Shown here: one piece after another, positions 22,082 to 64,000 of the stretch
Layout of the letters: each line of letters begins with the position of its first letter
Numbering within the stretch: the first letter of the stretch is position 1
Source of the DNA: Nilaparvata lugens
Lineage: Eukaryota; Arthropoda; Insecta; Hemiptera; Delphacidae
DNA length: 64,000 nucleotides
NCBI RefSeq assembly: GCF_014356525.2
Contig: NC_052510.1
Location: 53,562,045 to 53,626,044, forward strand
Direction: 5' to 3'
The notes under the pieces: generated by a model
What the model saw: only the letters and a program-made list of their open reading frames with translations
The model's database searches: none
What the model was told of the DNA's origin: nothing
Translations under genes and position numbers: made by a program

Positions 22082-22736
22082 CAGCTAAATTATCTATGTC
22101 GGGTGAATAATAAGAACATGAACTTCTTAAAAATGTGTCTTTATACAAATTAGACAAAATAAAAGCGAATAATTTTTTGTTTACATATCTTAAATAATAA
22201 TAATATAAAACCTGGTTTACAATTTTACAATAGAACACTAGTTAATACATATGAAGACTAGGAGTTTATCATAAAGTTGGAACGTTCAGCGCGTTATTTC
22301 TTATAAAATACTGTTCTGTAAATTATTATGGACTATCGAAAAGCACAAGGATAAATCTATTCATTCATAAAATTGTGATGTTTTTGTTTATTCTAGTCAT
22401 TCTTTAATTCACATATTAATCTTGAATAAATTGGTTCAAGAACCATAATATGATTGCATTCTTCCTGATCCTGTGAGCGAAACCAGAAAGATTCTTCAAA
22501 TGTTATGATTAGATAACTGCATTATTCGCAATGAGTAGTAATATTGTTTTTGATTATGTTTTGATTGTCCTTGTATTTATACCATATCATCTAACAAGCA
22601 ATTATAAAACCATTTCAGTCAGTTAAAGAGTATTCTCACTATCTCTCCAAATTATATACATTTCAAATAAAAATCATATTGTGAAGGCTGTGTCAAAAGG
22701 ATAAAAAAACTTTCTACATGTGATATTTTTCAATAT

Positions 22737-23545
22737 TACTTTCCTTGCCCTATTACCATAGGTAAGGAAAGTATTGCTTTCCGAAAAAAATTAAGGTACC
22801 CCAATTTCTATACGTTTCAAGGTCCCCTGAGTCCAAAAAAGTGGTTTTTGGGTATTATATGTGTGTGTGTGTGTATGAGTGTATGTGCGTCTGTGTACAC
22901 GATATCTCATCTCCCAATTAACGGAATGACTTGAAATTTGGAACTTAAGGTCCTTACAGTATATGTATGTGACACGAACAATTTCGATCAAATGCAATAC
23001 AAGATGGCGGCTAAAATGGCGAAAATGTTGTCAAAAACAGGGTTTTTCGCGATTCTCTCAAAAACGGCTCCAACGATTCTGATTAAATTCATACCTTTAA
23101 TAGTCATTGATAAGCTCTATCAACTGCCACGAGTCCCATATTTGTAAAAATTTCAGGAGCTCCGCCCCGTCTATGCAAAGTTCGATTTTAGATTTCCAAT
23201 TATCAGGTCTCAGATATAATTTAAACGAAAAATTTCGAGTGGAAAAGATTTACCATGAAAATCTCTTCAATTAATGTTCAGTAACATTTTCACCTAAAAT
23301 TGAAAATAAGCTCGAAATTCGAGAAAATGTGATTATCCAATTGCAAACTGTTGGCAACTGTTGATTCTATTTAATCATTCACAATGAAGAGATAGCAGAC
23401 CTCGTATGTCTCCAGCGTTATTGTCCTGTCACCAGCTGGCTTAGATCTTTGTTTATAAGAAGACTTGAGCTGCGCGGGAACACTAGCATCAGGTGATAAA
23501 TTTTCATAACGGCTAGGAAAGTTGTGTGAGTGCGCCACACCAGAT
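22737..23545 (+). repeat. Dispersed ~800-bp repeat, copy 2
   Basis: Full-length relative of 17064-17861, same orientation, with expanded TG repeats near 22859-22875. Confidence 0.85.
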
Positions 23546-23553
23546 TTTTTTTC

Positions 23554-24001
23554 GATTTGTATACTATCAAGCTATTGAAATGGAAAAGTTCTCTAGGAAT
23601 TTTTTTTTATCATTACTTTTTGAGTTATGAGATAAATTTTCAATTTTTGGGACAGATCATTTAAAATTTGATAAGAGATAAATCCATGAAATTTTGAGGA
23701 TAAATTCTTCATGATATTGTTGATTGAATGAAACAAAAATTCCCTGAAAATGCCAATTTTTGAGAAGTTATTCAAATTATTAAGAAAACTGATATTTTCA
23801 GGAAATTTTCGTTTTATTCAATCAATAATAATGCCATTAAGAAATTATTTTTAGTGTTTCATAAATTTATCTCTTACCAAATTTGAAATGATCTGTCCAA
23901 AAAATTTAAACTAGGCGCTCATATCTCAAAAAGTAATGATCGGTAAAAAATGTTTTCCTGAGAAAACTTTTTTCATTTGATAGCTTGATAGTAGACAAAT
24001 T
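23554..24001. repeat. Large foldback element with ~215-bp arms
   Basis: The left arm begins GATTTGTATACTATCAAGC and the right arm ends GCTTGATAGTAGACAAAT. The arms pair along nearly the whole 450 bp (for example GGACAGATCATTT / AAATGATCTGTCC, and GATTGAATGAAAC / GTTTTATTCAATC), with about 20 bp of loop. It abuts the end of the repeat at 22737-23545. Confidence 0.8.
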
Positions 24002-26471
24002 GGAAAACTTTAAAAAATATCAAAGAGGATAGCACAAGGTTACCTTATTTTTTCTCTGCCTATCATTTTGATGATGTACTTATTGTATCAATCAATAGAG
24101 ATTCAATCAACAGTAGAAAGTTTTTTTGCCTTCACAAAGCCTTAATGAGAAAAAGGTTTCATATAGGTGATGTTTTTGTGGGTTTGAACATCCATGAGGT
24201 ACCAGACACTTATAGCTTGAATAATATTTACAACTATTGAAAAATAAATACCTTTTATACCTTTATGGTAAATCTTTTTATAGAGACTATTTGAAATTCA
24301 ATAACGAGTAGTGATAGTCACTCAGAGACGTATTCTTGAAAATACCATACCGACTACATTTATATGAACAGAATTATCCTGTTCTAAAATCTCAAGAGTG
24401 TGATGTACTCTGTGAATTGAGGATTCTAGTTTACAGTCAACATTGGAAAAATTTTATGCTTGGCGAAAGAATTCTATCAAAGTAAACATGTTATTTTACA
24501 AGTACCTAGTAAATATAAATCATAGAATTTTTCATTTTTAACTCAGGGGCTTATAGCTCAAAAATTTTATATCCACATTTTTTCAAAGGCATTATTGTCA
24601 CAACTTTTCTATTAGAATTCTATAATATTTCTTTTATGTATCAAAAAATACAAATTTCATTTGAATAATTATTTCCAATAATAAATAGCCTATATATTTA
24701 ATCGATGTCATAAAAAATATACAGTAATATTGAGAATCAAAGCTTTAAAAAGAATCCATTGCTAATAATTCAAAATAACATTCTTCAATAACCAAGGTTA
24801 TCATCTATATATAATACTAAAGTTAGTTCTTTTACACATAAAAAACATCTTACACTTCAAAAAACATTTATACAAGTTCTATGTAGACTCATTAAATATT
24901 TATTTGGAATCGCATGTTAAACTGGAGATTCATCTATTAGAACATCATTGGAAAGTAAGATAAACAGAAAACAGTGGACCTTATAATTTTCACTGAGTAT
25001 TCCAATTTACAAGTGTTTAGAAATTTCTATCATTGATACAATAATGTTTCTTTTCGAAGATGTAGAGATCCAAATAGAATAGAGTGAGATGATTAAAAAA
25101 CCTAGGTACATGTTTAGTGACTAGGGTCTCAAAGGGAGAATCGAAATATTTTAAGAAAAAATTACTCTACTTTTCAAGATGTCTATTTTTCGACGAGTAA
25201 TTAGTTTGAAATTTGGAAGTTACTCAAAACTAGCAATACGAGTATATATTTTAAAATTTTGTTTCTAAAAAATAAACGTTTTTTTACATCTCCACAGCTT
25301 TGCGTCCATTGTTGGTAAAAGTGTCCAAACAAACTAGTTCTCATAAATTAATATTTCTTGTTTACAGAGAACATACAGTTTATGATAATGGGGCATATTA
25401 CTCTAGAAAACTAAAGTAAAGAAGGACTGTTTAAGAAGATGGAAAAGATCCATGCAGAACTAAAATAATAATATTGGTTCTCGGTCTTTAAAAGTAGTTT
25501 AAAATGTAAATAGTAAAAATAACTTATCAGGCATTTTCTCCACTAGTCAACACAAACCGGAATTTTTGAGAGTTCATATAATAAATTTGATAAGCTAATA
25601 TTACCTTTCACACATAGCATAGCATCCAAACATGACTGTATCACAGACGTTTTGAACTGACCAACCTCTTTATATTTGGTCTCTAACTATATAACCATTT
25701 ATTCAAGTTGATTAGTTGCATTTTATTTACAAGGGCTGACTTTAAATGAGGCAGAACTTACACAGATTGGACCACATAACTTAACAAAGCCCTTTAGAGA
25801 GAGTACGGTTTTATATTGTGCTTGATTATTGAAAATAGAGGTGTAATATCGAATTATTTGAACATTTATCCTAAACAGTTACCATGAAAAATAAAAGCCC
25901 AATTGATGGAAACTTTTATAGTTGAGTATACAAGAGTTTCTTTCAGATTAAAACTCAATTAAACAGTGATAAAGGTCGCCATACAACTAGCTACATGTAT
26001 GAAGATATTAAGTCTTCGAAAGTCGTATCCGTCCTATCTCCAAATAATGTTGAAAGCTACGCTACGCTGGTGTCAACGGGACAGATTGCGTGGCGTGGAT
26101 TATTGAAAATAGAGTACTTCTGTGTTGTATTGGGAGAGAGGACGGCTACGTTACCCAAAGACGTATTTTTAGCTACGCGTCGCTAGGTTTGTGATGACTT
26201 TGACTATTGTACAGGTTGTCGCAAGGAAACCCTGTTTCAGGTTTTATCTGTGTCAGTCTGTATTTATGCGAATGTATAATGATAATATTGTAAACCGTAC
26301 TGTCTTACACAACCTCTCAGAGACTTCAAGACGTGGTTGAAAAATTTAAGGCAATTTGTAATTTAAAACTATCAGTATAGTACACTGTGGTATATCAATA
26401 TTATTATGAAGGTCGGCATGTCAAGTGAAATTACAAGTCAACTTATTAATGGTCTAGGGGCAGTGGCTCAC
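24002..26471. other. Intergenic region 3' of the SLC6 gene
   Basis: AT-rich. A dispersed-repeat tail lies at 24030-24110 (GCACAAGGTTACC ... ATGATGTACTTATTGTATC). The stretch at 26000-26190 is GC-richer and open in one frame but shows no known motif. TTTATT (AATAAA on minus) near 25700 and 25726 could be distal polyadenylation signals of the SLC6 gene; unproven. Confidence 0.4.
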
Positions 26472-26786
26472 CACTCATGGTTGCTAGTTAGGTTTATGTG
26501 GACCGACAAACACTCATAGTTGATTGTTGGGTTTATGTGGACCGAAAAACACTCATGGTTGGTTGTTGGGTTTATGTGGACCGACAAACACTCATGGTTG
26601 TTTGTTGGGTTTATGTGGACCAACAAACACTCATAGTTGGTTGTTGGGTTTATGTAGACCAACAAACACTCATGGTTGGTTGTTTGGTTTATGTGGACCG
26701 ACAAACACTCATGGTTGGTTGTTGGGTTTATGTGAACCGACAAACACTCATGGTTGGTTGTTGGGTTTATGTGGACCGACAAACAC

Positions 26787-56600
<29,814 letters not shown>

Positions 56601-57007
56601 ATTAATCCCAAATTCCGGCGTGTAGTGAGACAAAAATTGCAACAACTATTGTAACACTTGGCGGACATTTGTGGGCAAATATCAATTGATTAGAATAATA
56701 TCTACAACACAAACACAATTGGAAGATACACTTTTGATGGACGACACCGCGTAAGGAGCATGCATGCCACACGGGCTCATAAGCCGGACTGACACTTCTC
56801 GAAATCAAGTCACTACTCAGTCTACATCAACATGCTTTTCCTTGTTATTGCAGTAGAATAGGATAGAATTACATTACAACACATTCATACGGTCTGCTGC
56901 CGCCTGCCGGCTATCGGCTAGTTACGTGTCAACGGCGTGAAAAAAAACGACGCGTTAGGAACGCTTCAAACTAGTGAGAGAAAAAATGCATCGTTTCGTC
57001 ATTGTCT

Positions 57008-57062
57008 CTATCGGTAAACAATAGCTGCAAAAAATTCTTATTGTAAACCGTTTGTAGTGTGG
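57008..57062 (-). promoter_or_regulatory. Candidate SLC6 promoter motifs
   Basis: CGTTTGTAGTGTG at 57049-57061 (minus: CACACTACAAACG; with the next bases TGGCCACACTA, close to the insect core-promoter Motif 1) and a DRE-like TATCGGTA at 57009-57016, about 450 bp upstream of the start codon. Confidence 0.35.
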
Positions 57063-57666
57063 CCAGAAATGGTGTTGATACAAAATTTCCTGGATATTAT
57101 GTTGCGTTGCTCAAAAAATGAAGTGGATTGTTGGTTTCTGTTATTTAATTAATTTATTGATTGTATCGGACGTGTATTGGTTTACAATAGTGGTTTCTAT
57201 AAATGATAAGATTTTGATTGCGAGAGGGGTCATCTGGAGGGGAGAATTAAGAGAGAGATCAAACGCAAGAGTGTGGAAAAGAGAGAGCGATAATCGACTT
57301 TTATTTAGAGAACGGCTGATGAGAATAAGTTCAAGAGAAACGAAGAGTCGTCTATCAGGAGAGAGAGATCGAAGAGAACTGATTCTCAAATGCTATTGAC
57401 AATTTGAAAAATTGAGAGTAAGGGAAGAGTTTGACTAAAAGTAGTAATACAAATAATATTGAAAAAATTTAAACCTCTCTTCAAGTGAAGAACTACTGAA
57501 CTAATCAAAACTAATCAAAAAAATAACTAATCAAACTAATTTATTAGTTCAAACTAATAAGAATTATGGTAGTCAAAAAAGTACTGAGAACTGTATCTTC
57601 AATTTGATTGCAGAAATTGGAATACAGTATTCTTTTCGAATAACCTATAATACGCCTTCTTAGAAA

Positions 57667-59030
57667 GCCGGCCAAGTTAGCCGAGATGACATAGGCGACC
57701 CTCCAGTCTGCTAGCGCTATCTGGTCGTGGGACCGAATCCCGCCGGTAGGCATAGACGTCTCTCATAGGCATAGACGATAATCTCATCAAATCACTCACG
57801 TGCAAGCAAAAAGCTCATTTGAGCATCATCAACAATAAATTGAAGATAGTTCAATAAAAAAATAAAAAACCGAATCACCTGGCTGACTCAGGACTGGCGT
57901 CAGAGTTCTCAGAACATTTGCAAATAAAGTCATTATTATCAACTCATACAAGTGTGAGATACATAACATGTAAATAATAATAAAATTACTTCCTAGAGTT
58001 GTTGATTTGTCAATAAATATGTAAAAACAACAAAAGTTGTTAATTTGTCAATAAATACGTAAAGAAACACCACTTTACCAAGTACTCGAATATTGTGGGC
58101 TATTGGAGATTTTTGAAATTGTACAATGTCGAAAAATGTCGAAAAAACAGGCTACTCAACATCTATATCATCCTTCACCTTCCTAGATTAGATTTTATCA
58201 TAAGCATTTGGATCTCAATGCAACTCCATTCTACTCAAGGTAAATTGGGTTTCTCATAGTTATGAAAATGAGAATTTTATTCATAATAAAACCGAGTAAT
58301 CAATCAAAGAGAACAACAAGTCCAGCTTTTGATGTTCCAGCTAGCATTTATTGCTTTTAGAATGAAGATCTTCCAATATAAATAGTTTGATTCTATCGAC
58401 TCATCCAGTATTCTCAGTTTGAATAACATCTCAATGACCCAAAGACCTTACAAGAAGGAAGGTGAAGCTGGCCAGTATTGATTATGTAAATGACTGTGCT
58501 GCATGTAATAAATTTCAACGACAAAACAAAGTTTAGCACCTTAGAAAATCATAGAAGGAAAGGGTCCAGAGAGCGAGAAAGAGAGAGTGGGAGAGAGACT
58601 ACTTCCTTCCAAAACATACAATGCTGAATAAACTCCACTGCTAAAGGTAATAACCAATCACTTTCCTGCTTCAATGAGATTTTGAAAAGTTAATACTTTA
58701 ATAACATTCAAATTAGTTTTCCAAACAAGAAGACATTAGTTTTGTAATTTTCACAAACTATAATTATACCAACACCACATAGAACATGTTGTTGAACTCG
58801 AAAAATTACACAAAACCGCAATTAACGATAAGATAGAGAGAAAACATTGTACCCCTTATAAGAAATAGTCCAAATATTTACTCAATGTTCAGTCTTGTTG
58901 CTACGTTCTCGGGCTGTCTACTAAATATTAATTTGAAATCGTGTTATTTTAGAACGTGGCTATTCTAGTTTTCAATCAATTTGCCAATACCAATGCCATT
59001 TCTCCTTGTCATCATTGTCTTTGAAAAATA
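57667..59030. repeat. Tandem duplication, copy 1
   Basis: About 1.36 kb, beginning with a SINE family 2 head (CCGGCCAAGTTAGCCGAG ... CCGCCGGTAGGCAT), repeated directly at 59143-60710 with high identity. No ORF. Confidence 0.9.
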
Positions 59031-59142
59031 TTGAAGGTAGAGTCAATATTCCCAGAATTTTAAAATGCTCATCACACTATGCTCGCTTAGAAAGCCCACA
59101 AATGTTTATACTATACTATAATGTACTTATACTTATAGAATT

Positions 59143-60710
59143 CCGGCCAAGTTAGCCGAGATGACATAGGCGACCCCCCTCCAGTCTGCTAGCGCTATCT
59201 GGTCGTGGGACCGAATCCCGCCGGTAGGCATAGGCTAGTTACATACACATCGATTTTTGGTCGTACGATATTTTACCGTCCTTATAAATTCTATTAGATT
59301 GAACAGATGATTTCAAACATATGATGTTTGCCAAGTTCCGTTTAATCTCATAGAATTCATAGTGACGACAAAATATCGTACGACCAAAAATCGATGTGTG
59401 TGTAACTAGCCTTAGACGTTTCTCATAGGCATAGACGATAATCTCATCAAATCACTCACGTGCAAGCAAAAAGCTCATTTGCGTATCATCAACAATAAAT
59501 TAAAGATAGTTCAATAAAAAAATGAAATACCGAATGACCTGGCTAGCTCAGGACTGGTGTCAGAGTTCTCAGTTCGAGTAAATAAAATCATTATTATCGA
59601 TTCAAACACGTGTGAGATACATAACATGAAAATAATAATAAAATTACTTCCTAAAGTTGTTGATTTGTCAATAAATATGTAAAAAACAACAAAAGTTTTT
59701 AATTTGCCAATAAATAAGTTTACGTAAAGAAACACCACTTTACCACTTCTTTACCAAGTATTCGAATATTGTGGGCTATTGGAGATTTTTGAAATTGAAC
59801 AATGTTGTAAAATGTTAACAGGCTACTTAAGATCTTTATTATCCTTCACCTTCCTAGATTGATAGATTTTATCATAAGCATTTGTATCTCAATGCAACTC
59901 CATTCTACTCAAGGTAAATTGGGTTTCTCATAGTTATGAAAATGAGAATTTTATTCATAATAAAATCGAATATAATCAATCAGAGAACAACAAGTCCAGC
60001 TTTTGATGTTCCAGCTAGCATTTATTGCTTTTAGAATGAAGATCTTCCAATATAAATAGTTTGATTCTATCGACTCATCCAGTATTTTCAGTTTGAATAA
60101 AATCTCAATGACCCAAAGACCTTACAAGAAGGAAGGTGAAGCTGGCCAGTATTGATTATGTAAATGACTGTGCTGCATGTAATAAATTTCAACGACAAAA
60201 CAAAGTTTAGCACCTTAGAAAATCATAGAAGGAAAGGGTCCAGAGAGCGAGAAAGAGAGAGTGGGAGAGAGAGTACTTCCTTCCAAAACATACAATGCTG
60301 AAATTAGCTCCACTGCAAAAGGTAGTATAACCACTCACTTTGCTGCTTCAATGAGATTTTGAAAAGTTAATACTTTAATAACATTTAACTTAGTTTTCCA
60401 AACAAGAAAACATTAGTTTTGTAATTTTCACAAACTATAATTATACCAACACCACATAGAACATGATGTTGAGCTCGAGAAATTACACAAAACTGCAATT
60501 AACGATAAGATAGAGAGAAAACATTGCACCCCCTTTGAAGAAAAAGTCCAAATATTTATTCAATGTACAGTCTTGTTGCTACGTTCTCGGGCTGTCTACT
60601 AGATATGAATTTGAAATCGTGTTAATTTAGAACGTGGCTATTCTAGTTTTCAATCAATTTGCCAATACCAATGCCATTGCTCCTTGTCATCATTGTCTTT
60701 GGAGAATATA
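59143..60710. repeat. Tandem duplication, copy 2
   Basis: Same as 57667-59030, with a palindromic MITE (59233-59411) splitting the SINE head. The spacer between copies is about 110 bp. Confidence 0.9.
59233..59411. mobile_element. MITE in duplication copy 2 only
   Basis: Ends GGCTAGTTACATACACATCG and CGATGTGTGTGTAACTAGCC; inner TTTTTGGTCGTACGATATTT with its inverse and a core related to family M3 (CTATTAGATTGAAC). Copy 1 shows the empty site CATAGACG; here CATA-element-TTAGACG, fitting a TA target. Confidence 0.88.
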
Positions 60711-61635
60711 GTTAGCTCTGTTCTTCCCTTCGTTACCCACACTAATTTGTTTTAATAATTTTTCATATCATTATCTCATGGTTTTTAAGAATTTATTATA
60801 TTTCATAAAATAGGATCTGATAATTAGATTTACTTTCAAGCTTGACCGTTTTTTTCGCACAGATTGGATAAGCGCCGTGCTCTCAGTTTCCGTTTGAAGG
60901 AAGAGCTCTGTTCTCTGCTAACCAATAGGCCTTCTGCCATTCTTGCCAATATTCTTTCTATTAGGCCTAGTCTAGGCCTAACGCACTAGACTATATAGTC
61001 TAGGGCTGGAGGGCCCTAGAACGACTCAATCTTGCGCTACCTTAGAAGCTGTTTTTGGTAGACTTGAAATGTTTCAGAATTCTTTAACACAGAGAATGAT
61101 CCACTTTCAATTCTTCCATCGATTAATGAAGAAGTGGGATGACCTCCAAAAGTTTCTGAATTCTAAGGTGTAATCATCGTTTAGATTTCATCACGTAATT
61201 GATAAGCTGTCAAGACTTGGAATACATACAGGAAATAAATAAACTGGAGCATTTCATAAATGATGTTGAAGAACCTCTCTACCGGAGAGATATAAGTAGA
61301 GATCATTAGGCTATTGGTAAGCAAGGCTAGCCTATTGGCCTTGTTCACACTAGCTACGTGGATTGATTGTGGAATCAACTGGTGACCAGATTTGGCTGAA
61401 CACGTCAGGGCCTTCATAATACTAGTGTCTGTTCTCTGTTGCATAAAGTTCAATATCATGATCACCACGCGGCGAACAAGAGTATCTCATAACCAATGAA
61501 CTCTATGAATAAGGTTCATTCGAACATTCAAGTTTGGAGGACACTCCAGCTTGAAAAGTGACTCCTCCATACCTCGGCGTTCAAAATTTTTCTCACATCA
61601 ATTTTGAATGATTTTGCATATAATGTACATTTGAT
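60711..61635. other. Intergenic or intronic, no gene
   Basis: Contains a TAGGCCTAGTCTAGGCCTA cluster and a palindrome CTAGACTATATAGTCTAG near 60987. Open frames show no motif. Confidence 0.4.
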
Positions 61636-61930
61636 GGGCCTATCATTATTCGAAACTCGTTCTAAATTGAGAATACTGGAAATATAACTCGGTTGAAGCC
61701 AACGGTCTGGACCTAAGGCACCACTCAATTAATATCATTATTCAAAATTCGTTCATATAAATCTAAATTGAGAATACTGGAAATATAACTCGGTTGAACC
61801 CAACGGTCTGGACCTAAGCCACCACTCAATTAATATAATTATTCAAAACTCGTTCATATCAATCTAAATTGAGAATACTGGAAATATAACTCGGTTGAAG
61901 CCAATGGTATGAACCTAAGCCACCACTGAA
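61636..61930. repeat. ~101-bp tandem repeat, about 2.9 copies
   Basis: Units share AAATTGAGAATACTGGAAAT, ATAACTCGGTTGAA, CCAACGGTCTGGACCTAAG and CCACCACTCAATTAATAT. Confidence 0.92.
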
Positions 61931-63704
61931 ATGCATCTCTTTCATACCCTCTACCAGCCTATTACAGGGAACACCATAGTTGGCAAGGTATTTTTCCTCC
62001 TTTCATTCTATTCAGCACACCTCACCATGATGCCTGTTTTTTTTTGTATTTTCAGTTGAAATGTGTATTTTGATTGTAATGTTTTATATTTTTACTTTTA
62101 TTGTCTGTTGATTGATCTTGAATTGAATTGTTTTCCAGTGAAAGAAGTAGATTTATCGCAGTTGTATACATGAAATGAAATTTCAATTTATTTGTGAGAT
62201 TCAATTTCTTTGAATTATTTTTTTAGCCTCAAATTTACTGGGATCCAATTTGGCTGAAATCTCATGGATTAAAATAAACATTTTTATCCTCTGCAGTGTG
62301 GAGTATTATTTATGATACTCGAGTGAAAACTCGAGTTTCTGATGAGCAGATTGAAAATGAAAATGAAAATGAAAAAATTCTTTATTAGGCGGAGTTAGGA
62401 CTTTTAAGTCCTCTCTACCACTTTGATTTTGTATAATCAGAAATTCTAGTCCTTGGATAACAAGAAAGAGCACGAGTAAATTGAGCATAGAATCTGATTT
62501 TTCAAATTTTTTTTGTGTTATCCCAATACATGTTCCTCTCTCAATTTTCCAGTTCCGAGCTCTTGTCTCATTAAAGTTCAGGTAAAGAGAGGTATTCAAG
62601 TCCTACTATCTACCTCCCTCATAAGCTGGAGTTAAAACCAACTCCGCTCACCGCTTTCAGTATGAAATAACCAATAATTGGCTATTTTTTTCACGTCTCC
62701 TACGAGCAGTAATCCATTTTTATATCCATTCCCCAAGGAAAATCCCCTCCATTTCCCATAAGCATTCACAGCATTAATTTCTCTCACACCGTTCAGGACA
62801 CGCAGCTGAAAGGTGACAAAGAAAAGGCCTTGAGATAGAGCCAGCAACAGGAGAGAATGGACCTTGCTTTGTCATGTGACAAGCCATTTTACTATCGTTT
62901 AGTAAACTACACTTTCATTGGCCTTATTGATTGTCAGTGAACTGCAGCGGACACAAAGAACACGGTTCAGCCTACAGCAGGAAGTGACAGTGAAAGATTA
63001 ATAGATTAATACAGTAGGCATTCGTCTACATTATACTCAATTGAGCTTAACAAACGGTAGGCCTGAATTAGGAGGAACTGCGGCTATAAATGAAGCTTTA
63101 TGGATGTGGGGCTTTGATCTTAGGAAATGGAAGGACAGTTTCTCAGGATATGCAGTCACTACAGAGCTATTGTAACTATAAATGGTAGAAAACAAATAAA
63201 TTCAATCTTAAGCTAGCAATCCAAACAGAATTCTACTATTTATCCCACACAGTTTCCGGAACTTTTAAGAAGCAATATCTAGTCATTCACAGTTTTCAGA
63301 ACTCTGAAAAGCAGTACTTAGTCATTCACACTTTCTCCAATTCTATAGAAATCTATGAAAAAGATACTACGAACTTTAAGAAACAATCAATACCTAGTCA
63401 TTCCAGTGGTGGCTGGTGTAAATATAGTTTGGAGGTTGCAGATATCAACCCTAACTTACATAGTAACTAAGAAAGCAATAAATAGGGATTATTAAATCGT
63501 CATTACATAGAACTTGAATTATATTTTTTCTCTCAACATAATTTCAAGTCACTGTAAGAGATAATAAGAAAGTGAATAAGTTACAAGATTCAAACAATCC
63601 AATAGAAACAGAAAACCCGAAACTGTTTTACATCTATCAGTCTCAATTATTAGCCTGAAAATACAATAGTATTTATATATTTTTAAACTGCCGCTTGTAC
63701 TTAC
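61931..63704. other. No convincing gene; retroelement tail on minus
   Basis: At 62352-62420 the minus strand reads GGACTTAAAAGTCC then TAATAAAGAATTTTTTCATTTTC with a CATTTT simple repeat, a probable retroelement 3' end. A minus-strand frame at 62632-62847 has a fair acceptor (CACCTTTCAG) but no recognisable protein motif. The rest is AT-rich. Confidence 0.4.
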
Positions 63705-63858
63705 GCGCTCACGCAAACCCAATTTTACAGCTTGTGTGGAATTTTCAAGATTTGGAGGTCTTCCAAACTTCCCAAGTTCAATTTCATTCTCATTTGCTAT
63801 TAAACTAAATAAATCATCCAATACATTTTGAATAGAATAAAAATAGCTTTAAAGATCA
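63705..63858 (-). CDS. Candidate exon at the right edge, unknown protein
   Basis: An open minus-strand frame ends at a strong donor (GAGCGC-GTAAGT). Its product contains V-L-D-D-L-F-S-L-I-A-N-E-N-E-I-E-L and G-R-P-P-N-L-E-N-S-T-Q-A-V-K-L, which looks like real protein rather than chance. There is no in-frame ATG, so the start must lie in an earlier exon. A weak acceptor (ATCTTTAAAG) fits at about 63858. It ends in phase 0. It could be the 5' part of an unidentified gene, or an upstream exon of the SLC6 unit. I do not recognise the family. Confidence 0.45.
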
Positions 63859-63918
63859 ACATCACTTATACAATCCTCAAATCAAAAGTCAAAACACAAA
63901 ACTTTTCATGTGGTCTGT

Positions 63919-63950
63919 CGTTTGTAGTGTGATACCATCGACTATCGATA
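63919..63950 (-). promoter_or_regulatory. Motif-1-like and DRE elements
   Basis: CGTTTGTAGTGTG (63919-63931), identical to 57049-57061, and a perfect DREF site TATCGATA (63943-63950), 60-90 bp upstream of the candidate exon. Suggests a housekeeping-type insect promoter reading to the left. Confidence 0.4.
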
Positions 63951-64000
63951 CAAAGGCATCCCATATTATCCCATGTTATTCTCCAATATAAGGGACGCGT

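Noticed and set aside
57118..57399. 93-codon plus ORF with a hydrophobic start
   Set aside because: GA-rich with Arg/Glu/Ser low complexity after residue 45, no known motif, no splice or promoter support; mirrored by an ORF on the other strand.
61528..61728. 66-codon minus ORF
   Set aside because: Falls mostly in and around the 101-bp tandem repeat.
62632..62847. Possible next exon of the right-edge gene
   Set aside because: A fair acceptor but no recognisable protein pattern; cannot be supported.

Overview
This is a gene-poor, AT-rich animal nuclear window, most likely from an insect. The evidence is spliced genes with GT/AG introns of 0.1-8 kb, an insect-type cytochrome c oxidase subunit 6C gene, an SLC6 transporter that reads most like the insect orphan transporter bedraggled, and very dense foldback/MITE, Helitron, SINE and LINE debris. 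The repeat style suggests a hemipteran such as a planthopper, but that is a guess. There is no operon, CRISPR array, rRNA or free-standing tRNA gene. Only about 3.4 kb of the 64 kb is convincing coding sequence.

Layout. (1) 1-12000, minus strand: the 5' and middle part of an SMP-30/regucalcin-like gene, running off the left edge. A candidate signal-peptide exon (10677-10722) and a propeller exon (9039-9212) are followed by two intact copies of the same 204-bp exon (6460-6663 and 534-737). The copies lie in a duplicated block of about 1.2 kb. One block abuts an LTR-retrotransposon remnant with a coiled-coil ORF and a Pro-Met tandem repeat. The other holds a 161-bp foldback insertion. A palindromic element is present in both blocks but in opposite orientation. 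(2) 16560-19470, plus strand: the COX6C gene (cyclope-like), two coding exons split by a 2.3-kb intron full of repeats. (3) 19500-26470: intergenic, with Helitron, foldback and dispersed repeat copies. (4) 26787-56600, minus strand: an SLC6 transporter gene of about 30 kb. I joined 13 coding exons with matching phases into one 814-residue frame. Its introns hold LINE fragments, SINEs, many palindromic MITEs, a solo LTR, a decayed copy of one of its own exons and an odd GC-rich modular repeat. (5) 56600-64000: promoter-like sequence, a tandem duplication of about 1.4 kb with a MITE in only one copy, a 101-bp tandem repeat, and one more candidate minus-strand exon at the right edge. That exon may belong to another gene or be an upstream exon of the SLC6 unit.

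The three genes do not form a pathway: one is mitochondrial respiration, one is a probable secreted metal-dependent lactonase-fold protein, one is a plasma-membrane transporter. I found no clearly new biological system. The best leads are the duplicated symmetric exon with the inverted foldback element between copies, the transporter with altered ion-site residues and a PPxY-rich tail whose stop codon lies in a 39-bp minisatellite, and the GC-rich hairpin-rich repeat at 47213-48064.
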